From Dehalococcoidia bacterium (GTDB lineage Bacteria > Chloroflexota > Dehalococcoidia > SM23-28-2 > HRBIN24): a stretch of 64,000 bases of DNA. Positions 16,800 to 26,077 of the stretch are shown here, piece by piece; the first letter of the stretch is position 1; the number at the start of each line of letters is the position of its first letter. The DNA lies in contig JANXAP010000018.1 of NCBI GenBank assembly GCA_025062275.1, positions 180,216-244,215 on the forward strand, given 5' to 3'. A program made the translations under genes and the position numbers. The notes under the pieces are model-generated. The model ran no database searches and was not told the DNA's origin. It worked only from the letters and a program-made list of their open reading frames with translations.

Positions 16800-17402
16800 A
16801 TGGTCAGGCCGACAGTCCGTCCCGACGACGCGGTGGAGGAGTCGCTGCGGCGCAACTTGCTGTTGACCAAGGTGGACGAGATCCTGGCCTGGGCGCGCAG
16901 CTCCTCCCTCTGGCCCCTGATGTTCGGCCTGGCCTGCTGCGCCATCGAGATGATCGCTACTGCTACCTCCCGCTACGACATCGCCCGGTTCGGGGCGGAG
17001 GTGTTCCGGCCCTCGCCCCGTCAGGCCGACCTGATGATCGTGGCCGGCACGGTCACCTGGAAGATGGCGGTCCCCCTGCGCCGCATTTACCTGCAGATGG
17101 CCGAGCCCAAGTGGGTCATCTCCATGGGCTCCTGCGCCAACATCGGCGGCCCCTTCGCCTACGGCTACTCGGTGCTGCCGGGAGTCAACCTCATCGTGCC
17201 GGTGGACGTCTACGTGCCCGGCTGTCCGCCCCGCCCCGAGAGCCTCCTGCAGGGCCTCATCCTCCTGCAAGAGAAGGTGAAGCGCTACCGGGCCACGGGG
17301 GAACGGGAGCGGAAGGAGCCTTCGGGCGACTTCTCCAAGTACCTGCCCGACGGCGACCCCCTGCGCCAGGAGCTGGAGTCCCTCTTTCCGCCCCACATTT
17401 AG
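16800..17402 (+). CDS. nuoB: NADH-quinone oxidoreductase subunit B (NuoB-like)
   Basis: A 200-residue protein related to the complex I subunit that carries the N2 [4Fe-4S] cluster. Ligand cysteines are visible in [12 protein letters not shown], in [18 protein letters not shown] and in [16 protein letters not shown]. The start has a good ribosome site, AGGAGG. The C-terminus carries about 40 extra polar residues compared with a minimal NuoB. NuoA, C, D, E, F and H-N are not in this window; nuoI and nuoG follow only after sodX and sodN, 1.1 kb downstream. Confidence 0.92.
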   Translation: MVRPTVRPDDAVEESLRRNLLLTKVDEILAWARSSSLWPLMFGLACCAIEMIATATSRYDIARFGAEVFRPSPRQADLMIVAGTVTWKMAVPLRRIYLQMAEPKWVISMGSCANIGGPFAYGYSVLPGVNLIVPVDVYVPGCPPRPESLLQGLILLQEKVKRYRATGERERKEPSGDFSKYLPDGDPLRQELESLFPPHI

Positions 17403-17416
17403 GCCGCTGCCTCGAG

Positions 17417-17434
17417 GGGCCCGGCATCGGGCCC
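17417..17434. terminator. Hairpin between convergent nuoB and sodX
   Basis: GGGCCCG (17417-17423), loop GCAT, CGGGCCC (17428-17434): a perfect 7-bp GC stem between two convergent stop codons, touching the sodX stop. There is no T-run on either strand, so strength is uncertain. Confidence 0.5.
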
Positions 17435-17886
17435 TAGGGCAGACGGCGCGGTGGCCAGAGAGAGAGCCAGGCCCGCCCCAACAGGTCACGTCGCCCTACC
17501 GTCCCCTGCTGCCGGCTGTCCACCCCCACGTCGGCGGCGAGGCTGAGGAGGAAGTAGCGGCCCCTGGGCAGGACCTCTCCCGACGGCCCCGGGCCCTGGG
17601 CGCCCGTCAGCTCCAGGGGCGTCCCGTTGACCCACACGCGGCCCGCGTTCACTGCCACCCGGTCGCCGGGGAGGGCAGCCACCAGCTTCAGGACCTCCCT
17701 CCCGCCCAGGCGGGCCAGCGCCACCTCGCCACGACGGGGACGCCGCAGTCGGTAGCTCAGGCGCTCCACCACCACCAACTGGCCATGGCGCAGGAGCGGA
17801 TACATGCTCCAGCCGACCACCTGCACCGGCCGCAGGCAGAGGGCGGCGAGGAGCAGGAGGGCAGCCAGCGGAAGAAGCAGGGCCAT
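17434..17886 (-). CDS. sodX: Nickel-type superoxide dismutase maturation protease (signal peptidase I-like)
   Basis: A 150-residue S26 peptidase with one N-terminal membrane helix (residues 2-20). The catalytic serine is S27 in VGWSMYPLLRHGQLVVV, and the general-base lysine is K67 in REVLKLVAALPGDRV. The protein is much shorter than housekeeping signal peptidase I. Because it is divergently paired with sodN, 78 nt apart, I infer it is SodX, which cleaves the SodN leader to expose the N-terminal His that binds nickel. A generic small signal peptidase is the alternative. Confidence 0.85.
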   Translation of the reverse strand: MALLLPLAALLLLAALCLRPVQVVGWSMYPLLRHGQLVVVERLSYRLRRPRRGEVALARLGGREVLKLVAALPGDRVAVNAGRVWVNGTPLELTGAQGPGPSGEVLPRGRYFLLSLAADVGVDSRQQGTVGRRDLLGRAWLSLWPPRRLP

Positions 17887-17964
17887 GGCTGGCAGTCTAG
17901 CCCCGCCTGGGGGGCCTGTAGTAAATTTGTAGCCAGAGAACCTGCGCGACAAGGAGGGGGAGCC
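17887..17964. promoter_or_regulatory. Divergent sodX/sodN regulatory gap
   Basis: The 78-nt gap holds a short AT-rich block, TAGTAAATTTGTAG (17919-17932), unusual against the GC-rich background and centred on the palindrome AAATTT. A TAAATT at 17922 could act as a -10 toward sodN. No Nur-type box can be confirmed by eye. Confidence 0.3.
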
Positions 17965-18468
17965 ATGTCCTGGCGCGAGTTCCTCGCTCATCTGCGGCCT
18001 CGGGAGGCCCATGCTCACTGCGACATCCCCTGTGGCATCTACGACCCGCTGCCGGCCCAGATAGCGGCCATGACGGTGCTGCGCATGCACCAGCTCATCG
18101 AGGGCCTGCAGAAGCCCGGGCCCAATGCCAGCAAGGAGGAGCTGGACCGCTACGAGAACTCTCTCTCGCGCTATGTGGCTGTCAAGGAGCAGCACGCCGA
18201 GCTGTGCAAGCGTGAGCTGGACATCCTCTGGCACGACTACTTCAAGCCCGAGCACCTGGAGAAGTACCCCGACCTGCACAACCTCTTCTGGAACACCATC
18301 AAGCTGGCCTCCAAGACCAAGCAGGAGATCAACAAGCAGGCGGCGGAGGAGCTGGTGCAGTCGGTCCAGCGCATCGCCGAGATCTTCTGGGAGACCAAGG
18401 GCGTGAAGACCCACCGGGTGGAGACCCACATGCCCGTGGGGGGCCAGTACGTGCTGCCCGCCGCCTAG
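17965..18468 (+). CDS. sodN: Nickel superoxide dismutase
   Basis: This 167-residue protein disproportionates superoxide. The nickel hook HCDIPCGIYDP starts at residue 18, matching the family motif H-C-x-x-P-C-G-x-Y-D-P. The preceding 17 residues (MSWREFLAHLRPREAHA) are the leader that must be cut off so that His18 becomes the N-terminus. The rest is a four-helix protein with LPAQIAAMTVLRMHQLI and DYFKPEHLEKYPDLHNLFW, as in known Ni-SODs. ATG 17965 follows AAGGAGGGGGAGCC. Ni-SOD suggests an aerobic, nickel-using organism. Confidence 0.96.
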   Translation: MSWREFLAHLRPREAHAHCDIPCGIYDPLPAQIAAMTVLRMHQLIEGLQKPGPNASKEELDRYENSLSRYVAVKEQHAELCKRELDILWHDYFKPEHLEKYPDLHNLFWNTIKLASKTKQEINKQAAEELVQSVQRIAEIFWETKGVKTHRVETHMPVGGQYVLPAA

Positions 18469-18499
18469 CGGCCCGTATGTGAAGCCCTTCACGTCCCCC

Positions 18500-18528
18500 T
18501 TGAAGGCCAAAGGGGGGGCGGTTACAAT
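18500..18528 (+). promoter_or_regulatory. Promoter of nuoI-nuoG
   Basis: TTGAAG (18500-18505), exactly 17 nt, TACAAT (18523-18528), with transcription predicted near 18535, then AGGGGGAG and the TTG start of nuoI. This makes nuoIG separable from sodN. Confidence 0.65.
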
Positions 18529-18550
18529 GACGGCGTAGGGAGGGGGAGAT

Positions 18551-19141
18551 TTGTTCGGAACCGGCATCGCCAAGGGAATGCTCCTGACCCTTCGCCATCT
18601 CTTTCGCCCCCCCTTCACCGTCCAGTATCCCGAGCAACGACGCTACATCCCGGAGAACGCCCGCACCAACCTCCTCTGGTTCGAGGAGCGGTGCACCGGC
18701 TGCTCCACCTGCGCCCAGGCCTGCCCCGACGGCTGCATCCTGGTGGAGACATCGCCCAACCCGGACGGCACCCTGAACGTCCTGCGCTACGAGATCGATT
18801 TCCGGCTGTGCATGTATTGCGGCCTGTGCGTGGAGGCCTGTCCCTACGAGGCCATCCAGGCCGGAGGCCCCTATGACGATGCCGCCTACAACTTCGACGA
18901 CCTCTATCGCGACAAGCACAAGCTGACGGAAATGGCCCAGGAGTACCTGCGAACCCACGACTGGACCTACCCCAACGGCGACAAGGCCCCTCGTCCCGAG
19001 GAACGGCCCCTGCATCTCGGCAAGCCTGCCCGGGGGCAGGCCGCCTTCGACCCCGAGGTGGGCCTGGGTGGCGGCCCCATACCGCTGGCCTTCAGGTCCC
19101 CGAAGGGGAACGAGGCGGCCGCACCCTCCCGCGAGCGGTAG
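18551..19141 (+). CDS. nuoI: NADH-quinone oxidoreductase subunit I-like ferredoxin
   Basis: A 196-residue protein with two [4Fe-4S] sites: CTGCSTCAQACPDGC and CMYCGLCVEACPYEA, the pattern of NuoI, which relays electrons in complex I. The N-terminal GMLLTLRHLFRPPFTVQYP is the conserved amphipathic segment that seats NuoI on the membrane arm. The C-terminal tail (about residues 140-196) is longer than usual. The start is TTG 18551, directly after AGGGGGAGA. The gene is 4 nt from nuoG, so they are one unit. Confidence 0.92.
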   Translation: MFGTGIAKGMLLTLRHLFRPPFTVQYPEQRRYIPENARTNLLWFEERCTGCSTCAQACPDGCILVETSPNPDGTLNVLRYEIDFRLCMYCGLCVEACPYEAIQAGGPYDDAAYNFDDLYRDKHKLTEMAQEYLRTHDWTYPNGDKAPRPEERPLHLGKPARGQAAFDPEVGLGGGPIPLAFRSPKGNEAAAPSRER

Positions 19142-19145
19142 CACC

Positions 19146-21794
19146 ATGGCCAGGCTCACCATCAATGGCCGCCAGATAGAGGCCCCCGACGGGGCGCCCC
19201 TGGTGGAGGTCATCAAGAACGCCGGCATCTTCATCTCCAATCTGTGCTATGTGGACGGACTGCCCCCCTATGCCGGCTGCAGGACCTGCGTGGTGGAGAT
19301 CGAGGGCATGCGGGGGGTGCAGCTCGCCTGCACTACTCGCGTGACCGATGGCATGGTGGTGCGCACCGACGGGGAGGAGGCCAAGCGCATGCGCCAGGCC
19401 GCCCTCTCCCTCATCATGTCCTATCACTCGGACCGCTGCCTCACCTGTCACCGCATCGTCAAGTGCAAGCCGGGCGACACCTGCCTGCGCGACGGCGTGG
19501 TGACCCACCGCTGCCTCACCTGCTCCAAGAACTACCGCTGCGAGCTGCAGACCACGTGCGAGATGCTGGAGATGGCCGGCTACGAGCCCTGGGAGGGTGA
19601 GGAGCGGACGTACTACACCACCCCCCAGCCGGAGCCGGACCGGGCCAATCCCTTCCTGGAGTTCGACCCCCAGATGTGCATCGTTTGCACCCGCTGCGTG
19701 CGGGTGTGCGACGAGGTGCGGCACACGGGGGCTATCACCCTAGCCGGTCGCTTCAACCCCCGCATCGAGTTCGGGGCCGGGGGGCCGGTGCACGAGTCCA
19801 ACTGCGACTTCTGCGGCTCCTGCATCGATGTCTGCCCGACTGCCACCCTCATGGAGCACCCCAACAAGTGGGCGGCCATGCAGACGGAGCGCTGGGTGCC
19901 CACCACCTGCACCTGGTGCTCGGTGGGCTGCTCCATATACCTGGGCATCAAGGGCGGACGGGGGGTTATCGTCAAGCCCGATGCTGCCGGCAACCCCTTC
20001 AGTCGCGACCAGCTCTGCGTGCGGGGCCGCTTCCATTACGACTTCGTGCGGCCTCATCAGCGGCTGCAGCGCCCCCTCCTGGTCCAGGACGGCGCGCGCC
20101 GGGAGGTCTCCTGGGAGGATGCCCTGGACTACGCCGCCCGCCGCCTGGCCGAGATACGGGAGGCCCACGGCCCCGACGCCATCGGTTTCCTGGGCTCCCC
20201 CCTCATGACCAACGAGGAGAACTATCTCCTGGCCAAGCTGGCGCGGGCGGTGGTGGGCAGCCCCAACCTGGACTCCAGCGCGGGGCCGGTGGCCCGTGCC
20301 GCCCTGGACGCCCTTCGGGAGGCCTTCGGGTCCCCTGTCCTCCCGTCCGACCTGACCAAGCTGCCCAAGGCCCGCACCCTGCTGGTGGTGGCCGACGACC
20401 TGGAGTCCTCCCACAACGTGGCCTCGGTGCGGGTCAAGGACGCCGTCATCCGCGAGGGGGCCAAGCTCATCGTCGTCGCCCCCAAGTATGGCGAGCTGTG
20501 CGACTTCGCCACCGTCTGGCTTCGCCCCGCTCCCGGCCAGGAGGCGGTCGTGCTGGCGGCCATGCTGCGTTCCCTCTCTGGGGGCGGGGACGTGCCGGCC
20601 GCCGAGCTGGAGGGGATGGACGCCGCCGACCTTTCGCGGGCTGTCGACATCCTGCGGGAGGCCTCGTCCGACGAGGCACGGCGTCCTCTGGCCTTCGTAT
20701 ACGCCCTTCCCCATCTGGCGCCGGAGCACGTTCGGGCCACGACCTCTGCCCTCTGTGCCCTGGCCGTAACCTGTCTGGGCGACGGGGCGCCGTCTTCCCT
20801 CTACCTCCTGCCCCAGGAGGCCAACGTGTGGGGGATGCTGGACGTGGGGGTGGCGCCCGACTTGCTGCCCGGCTACCGTCCGGCCGGCCAGCCGGCTCCC
20901 CAGGGAGACCTGGAGCGGCTGTGGGGCACGCCGGTGGCTGGCGGCCCCGGTCTCGACCTGGCACGCATGCTGCAGGAGGCGGGGGGGCGGCTGCGGGCGC
21001 TGGTCGTGCTGGGAGATAACCCTCTCATGTTCCTGCCCGGACGCGAGCGGGTGGCCGAGGCGCTGGCCAAGCTCGAGTTCCTCTGCGTCATCGACAGCCT
21101 GGACACCGCTACCGCCCGTATGGCCCACCTGGTCTTGCCCGACTCGGGGCCTTACAGCAAGGAGGGCACCATCACCAACGCCGACCGCCGCGTGCTGAGG
21201 CTGCACGTGGCCGCCAACCCGGCCGGGGAATCGCGGCCGGCGTGGGCCATCCTCCGCGACCTGTCGCTGCGCCTGGCAGCGCTCCTGGGGCTGGGAGAGG
21301 TTCGCCTCAACTACGCGCGGCCGGCCGAGGTCATGGACGAGATAGCCCAGGTAGTGCCCCTTTACCGTCGCTCTCGCTACGACGAGATGGAGAACGGGGC
21401 CCAGCAGTCGTGGGACGGCCTGGCGCCCACGGAGGCCCGCCAGCCGACCCTGTCGCTGCCATCGAACGGCCACCGCGATGGACATCTCCTCATCACCGGC
21501 CGCGGCCTGTACACCAGTTACGAGGCAGCGGCCCTGGGCCTGGAGGATGCCGACCGCCTCCACCGGGAGGAGGCCCTGGAGATCAACCCCGAGGACGCCG
21601 CTGCGCTGGGAATCGGCCCCGGTCAGCCAGTGCGGGTGAGCAACGGCCGGGGCGAGCTGGTGCTGACGGCCAAGCTCACTCACGGCGTGGCGCCCGGTAC
21701 CGTCTTCTTGCCTCTGCTCTACCGCGGCGGGGCTGTGCTGGGCCTCTTCGACCCGGACGAGCCCGCTGCCCCCGTGCGTCTCTCTCGCCCCTGA
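19146..21794 (+). CDS. nuoG: NuoG-like molybdopterin-fold Fe-S subunit
   Basis: 882 residues. In order: a [2Fe-2S] ferredoxin domain (C34, C45, C48, C62); a His-Cys3 region present twice (H94, C98, C101, C107 and H121, C123, C126, C132); two [4Fe-4S] motifs (C178-C188 and C220-C230); a further Cys set (C255, C258, C262, C291) opening the molybdopterin oxidoreductase-like domain; and a C-terminal dinucleotide-binding-like domain with ITGRGLYTSYEA. At the place where formate dehydrogenases have the Mo-ligand Cys/Sec I see SSAGP, so it probably lacks molybdenum, as NuoG does. It should pass electrons together with NuoI and NuoB. A formate dehydrogenase-like role is the alternative. NuoE and NuoF are not nearby. 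Confidence 0.88.
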   Translation: MARLTINGRQIEAPDGAPLVEVIKNAGIFISNLCYVDGLPPYAGCRTCVVEIEGMRGVQLACTTRVTDGMVVRTDGEEAKRMRQAALSLIMSYHSDRCLTCHRIVKCKPGDTCLRDGVVTHRCLTCSKNYRCELQTTCEMLEMAGYEPWEGEERTYYTTPQPEPDRANPFLEFDPQMCIVCTRCVRVCDEVRHTGAITLAGRFNPRIEFGAGGPVHESNCDFCGSCIDVCPTATLMEHPNKWAAMQTERWVPTTCTWCSVGCSIYLGIKGGRGVIVKPDAAGNPFSRDQLCVRGRFHYDFVRPHQRLQRPLLVQDGARREVSWEDALDYAARRLAEIREAHGPDAIGFLGSPLMTNEENYLLAKLARAVVGSPNLDSSAGPVARAALDALREAFGSPVLPSDLTKLPKARTLLVVADDLESSHNVASVRVKDAVIREGAKLIVVAPKYGELCDFATVWLRPAPGQEAVVLAAMLRSLSGGGDVPAAELEGMDAADLSRAVDILREASSDEARRPLAFVYALPHLAPEHVRATTSALCALAVTCLGDGAPSSLYLLPQEANVWGMLDVGVAPDLLPGYRPAGQPAPQGDLERLWGTPVAGGPGLDLARMLQEAGGRLRALVVLGDNPLMFLPGRERVAEALAKLEFLCVIDSLDTATARMAHLVLPDSGPYSKEGTITNADRRVLRLHVAANPAGESRPAWAILRDLSLRLAALLGLGEVRLNYARPAEVMDEIAQVVPLYRRSRYDEMENGAQQSWDGLAPTEARQPTLSLPSNGHRDGHLLITGRGLYTSYEAAALGLEDADRLHREEALEINPEDAAALGIGPGQPVRVSNGRGELVLTAKLTHGVAPGTVFLPLLYRGGAVLGLFDPDEPAAPVRLSRP

Positions 21795-21804
21795 CCCCTT
21801 CCGC

Positions 21805-21873
21805 GGCCAGAAATGGCCAGTGCCCTGCCCGCGTCCCACCTGGGGACGCTTGACAGCCGAGGGGGCAGGGCAC
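21805..21873. terminator. Nested inverted repeats after nuoG
   Basis: Three stems lie between nuoG and the next gene. The first is GGCCA-GAAA-TGGCC (21805-21818), a GNRA-type loop. The second is an outer pair, GTGCCCTGCCC (21820-21830) and GGGCAGGGCAC (21863-21873). The third, inside it, is GCGTCCC (21831-21837) and GGGACGC (21843-21849). There is no T-run. The TTGACA of the next promoter lies inside the outer pair. Confidence 0.45.
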
Positions 21874-21878
21874 ATTAT
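21850..21878 (+). promoter_or_regulatory. Promoter of the unrecognised 281-residue protein
   Basis: A perfect TTGACA (21850-21855), 17 nt, CATTAT (21873-21878). Transcription would start near 21885, downstream of the in-frame ATG at 21877, so translation must begin later, at GTG 21916. Confidence 0.6.
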
Positions 21879-21915
21879 GCCTGATATCGGAGGGGCCGAT
21901 AAGGGGTTGAGAGCT

Positions 21916-22761
21916 GTGACCACGGCCTTCGCCCAGCGAGTGGAGGAGCTGAAGCTCCACATTCGCCGGCACGACGGCCGCAATGTGGCCGATTACGCCT
22001 TCCGCCGCCAGGTAGACGACCTCATCAGCGCCTTCTACGACGACATCGGCATCGTATTGCAGGTGCCGCTACGCAGCGTCTTCGACCTGCTGGTAATCAA
22101 GGTGTTGTACGTGGAGCGGGGCAGTCAGGACGCTGCTACCCTAGACTATCTGGGGGATATGCTGACGCGCTACCTGTACACCAGCGAGCTGTTCCCCTTC
22201 GTGGGGCCGGGCGGGCGCCGCCAGCCCTTCTACTTCTCCAGCCTGCTGGAGGAGATGCAGAGGGGCTTCGTGCGCTTCCAGAACCTGTTCGAGGCGGCCC
22301 GCCGCTATGGCGACAACGCCCTGTTCCTGACAGGCCTCTTCCCCCAGAGCCTGCGGCGCCGCCGCGGCGGTGGGCGCCTGGGCCTGCCCAGGCCCGTGGA
22401 CACCTCCTACTTCGTCAGCACCGGCAAGGCCTCCTACCGTATGGCTGCCGAGCACGAGCTGGCCGAGGCCACCCAGATGCGCCCCGTCCTCTACCGCCTG
22501 TCGCGCCACTTCGAACTGTACATGGACGCTCTGAACGAGCTGTCGGAGCGTTACATCACCGGCCTCGACCTGAACCTCATCGCCGACAAGATGCTGGACA
22601 ACTTCAACCGCTATCGCGAGACAGGCGACGAGCGCTACCTGGAGAACGCCCGCCGCTATGCTGCCCTGCTCAAGCTGGACGAGTCCCGCTTCCCAGCCCT
22701 CTTCCGGCGTCCGCGGGGCCACATCATAGGGCAGATGGGGCCTGGCGGGGCCATCTGGTGA
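21916..22761 (+). CDS. Unrecognised conserved-looking soluble protein
   Basis: 281 residues from GTG 21916, which follows AAGGGG by 9 nt; an ATG at 21877 is in frame but lies at or before the predicted transcription start. The sequence is rich in charged and aromatic residues and mostly helical in appearance, with no signal peptide or membrane helix. Notable segments are [34 protein letters not shown], and [20 protein letters not shown]. No known motif, Cys pair or P-loop is visible. It stands alone, with its own promoter, between nuoG and groEL. Codon use looks like that of its neighbours. Function unknown. Confidence 0.7.
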   Translation: MTTAFAQRVEELKLHIRRHDGRNVADYAFRRQVDDLISAFYDDIGIVLQVPLRSVFDLLVIKVLYVERGSQDAATLDYLGDMLTRYLYTSELFPFVGPGGRRQPFYFSSLLEEMQRGFVRFQNLFEAARRYGDNALFLTGLFPQSLRRRRGGGRLGLPRPVDTSYFVSTGKASYRMAAEHELAEATQMRPVLYRLSRHFELYMDALNELSERYITGLDLNLIADKMLDNFNRYRETGDERYLENARRYAALLKLDESRFPALFRRPRGHIIGQMGPGGAIW

Positions 22762-22833
22762 GAAGGAGAACAGGGACTGCCCGTTCCCGCCCGAAGGGCC
22801 AGAAAATCGTCCCAGAGAGACCCGTTTCCCCTC

Positions 22834-22866
22834 TTGTCAGGGAAGGCGGGAGGCGCTAAATATAGT
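22834..22866 (+). promoter_or_regulatory. Putative groEL promoter region
   Basis: TTGTCA (22834-22839) and TATAGT (22861-22866) are the best hexamers, but the 21-nt spacing is long; TAAATA at 22857 would give 17. Either way the transcription start falls in or just before the CIRCE element, as in HrcA-controlled promoters. The rest of the gap 22762-22833 shows nothing I can name. Confidence 0.4.
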
Positions 22867-22873
22867 CTTAGGT

Positions 22874-22900
22874 TTAGCAGTCCCGCCTCTCGAGTGCTAA
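22874..22900 (+). promoter_or_regulatory. CIRCE operator (HrcA site)
   Basis: TTAGCAGTC (22874-22882), 9 nt, GAGTGCTAA (22892-22900). This matches the CIRCE consensus TTAGCACTC-N9-GAGTGCTAA with one mismatch in the left arm. It lies 36 nt before the groEL start and predicts heat-shock control by HrcA. Confidence 0.9.
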
Positions 22901-22923
22901 ACGAGCCCGAGACCCTAGGGTAA

Positions 22924-24546
<1,623 letters not shown>

Positions 24547-24555
24547 GCGGCGGAA

Positions 24556-24596
24556 GGGCGGGCCTGGCGCTCTGCCAGGCCTGCCCTTTTTCTTTT
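24556..24596 (+). terminator. Rho-independent terminator of groEL
   Basis: A 13-bp stem, GGGCGGGCCTGGC (24556-24568) with GCCAGGCCTGCCC (24574-24586), containing one G-U pair and a 5-nt loop, is followed by TTTTTCTTTT. It is the clearest intrinsic terminator in the window. Confidence 0.92.
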
Positions 24597-24613
24597 CGGC
24601 CGGGGGTGAAAGG

Positions 24614-25054
24614 ATGCTCAGCGAGAACGGGGTGCTCATCGACCTGGGAGAGGTTCAGAAGGTGGTGGACACCTGCGACGTCTTCGCCATTGGCTTTCGC
24701 CTCTTTCCGCAGCGACTGCTGGTGGACACCCGCTACAACGAAGAGGAGGGCCCCCTGGTGTCGGTGGTGGAGCCTGTGGCCACGGTGGAGGAGCGCTTCT
24801 TCTGGCTGGGGCAGAAGCGGCCCCGCTTCGGCATGCCCGAGCGCTTCGCCTTCTTCGTCTGGCCCCACAGCGTGGCAATGCTGGAGGAGGTCGGCATCGG
24901 TCAGCGGCTGCGCGAACGCTGCCGCTCTCAGCGCTGGCCCTTGGCTGACGCCCAGGTGGACGAGGCGCTGGCCCAGCTGCGCGCCCTGGAGCGGCAAACG
25001 GTGCTGGACGCGGTGCGAGGCCGCAGGTGCTATACCCTCTGGCCCCGACGCTGA
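24614..25054 (+). CDS. Unrecognised 146-residue protein
   Basis: Begins MLSENGVLIDLGEVQKVVD with a GGGGGTGAAAGG site upstream. The protein is soluble, with an N-terminal mixed region (FAIGFRLFPQRLLVDTRYNEEEGPLVSVVEPV), a central aromatic-rich stretch (ERFFWLGQKRPRFGMPERFAFFVWPHS) and a charged helical C-terminus. I see no metal site or known motif. It lies directly after the groEL terminator and 27 nt before a sugar kinase gene, so it may be co-transcribed with the kinase. Function unknown. Confidence 0.65.
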   Translation: MLSENGVLIDLGEVQKVVDTCDVFAIGFRLFPQRLLVDTRYNEEEGPLVSVVEPVATVEERFFWLGQKRPRFGMPERFAFFVWPHSVAMLEEVGIGQRLRERCRSQRWPLADAQVDEALAQLRALERQTVLDAVRGRRCYTLWPRR

Positions 25055-25081
25055 GGCCGATCCCTGTCGTATCATGGCTGC

Positions 25082-26065
25082 ATGACCCGGGCCGTCTACG
25101 GCGCCGTGGACTTGGGGGGGACCAAGGTCCTGTCCCTGGTGGCCACTGACCGGGGAGAGGTGCTGGGCGAGGACCTCCGCCCGACCCGCGCCAGCGAGGG
25201 GCCGGAGGTCGTTCTCCAGCAGGTCGAGGCGTCCCTTCGGGCTGCTCTGGCCAGGGCTGGCGTCGCTCAAGGCGACCTGCAGGGGGTGGGCATCGCCTCT
25301 CCCGGGCCCCTGGACCTGGAGCGGGGCGTGGTGGTGAACCCGCCCAACCTTCCCGGCTGGGGCGAGTTTCCCCTGCGCAGATTGCTGGAGGAGCGACTGG
25401 GGCTGCCGGTGGCCCTGGAAAACGACGCGACCGCTGCCGCCATCGGCGAGCACGTGTTCGGGGCCGGCAAGGGTTCGCGGGACATGGTCTTCGTCACCGT
25501 GGGGACTGGCGTAGGCGGAGGCATCATCTGCGACGGCAGGCCCTATCGGGGCAAGGGCGGGGCCGCCGGCGAGCTGGGACACGTGGTGGTCCTGGCCGAT
25601 GGCCCGCCCTGCGGCTGCGGCAACCGCGGCTGCGTGGAGGCGCTGGCCTCGGGCACCGCCATCGCCCGACGGGCACGGGAGCTGCTGGCCGCGGGGAAGG
25701 CGCCTGGTCTGGCGCAGCTGCTGTCCGAGGGCGAGGCACCCACAGCCGAGACGGTGCACCGGGCAGCGCTGGGCGGCGATGGGGACTGCCGTCAGCTGCT
25801 GGCCGAGGCGGGGCGCTACCTGGGGATAGGCCTGGCCAGCTACGCCAATGCTCTCGATCCCGAGCTGGTGGTGCTGGCGGGTGGCGTCCTGCGCGCGGGG
25901 GAGCTGTTCCTGGGCCCGGCCAGGGAGACCTTCCGGGCCCTGACGCTTCCCCAGGTGCGACGGGGCCTGCGCCTGGAGATGGGCCTGCTGGGGCCCAGGG
26001 CGGGTGCCCTGGGCATGGTCGCCATACTGGGGCAGCCCACCACCTACGCCTGGATGCGCCCCTGA
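25082..26065 (+). CDS. ROK-family sugar kinase (glucokinase-like)
   Basis: 327 residues. The ATP-binding start MTRAVYGAVDLGGTKVLSLV, the sugar-binding ENDATAAAIGEHVFGAGKG, the second phosphate loop VTVGTGVGGGIICDG and the zinc-binding CGCGNRGCVEALASG are all present, together with the conserved GELGHVV His. ROK kinases phosphorylate glucose, N-acetylglucosamine, N-acetylmannosamine or fructose; glucokinase is most likely, but the substrate is not fixed by sequence. GTATCATGGCTGC precedes the ATG, with little ribosome site. Confidence 0.88.
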   Translation: MTRAVYGAVDLGGTKVLSLVATDRGEVLGEDLRPTRASEGPEVVLQQVEASLRAALARAGVAQGDLQGVGIASPGPLDLERGVVVNPPNLPGWGEFPLRRLLEERLGLPVALENDATAAAIGEHVFGAGKGSRDMVFVTVGTGVGGGIICDGRPYRGKGGAAGELGHVVVLADGPPCGCGNRGCVEALASGTAIARRARELLAAGKAPGLAQLLSEGEAPTAETVHRAALGGDGDCRQLLAEAGRYLGIGLASYANALDPELVVLAGGVLRAGELFLGPARETFRALTLPQVRRGLRLEMGLLGPRAGALGMVAILGQPTTYAWMRP

Positions 26066-26077
26066 TGTGTTCGAGGG

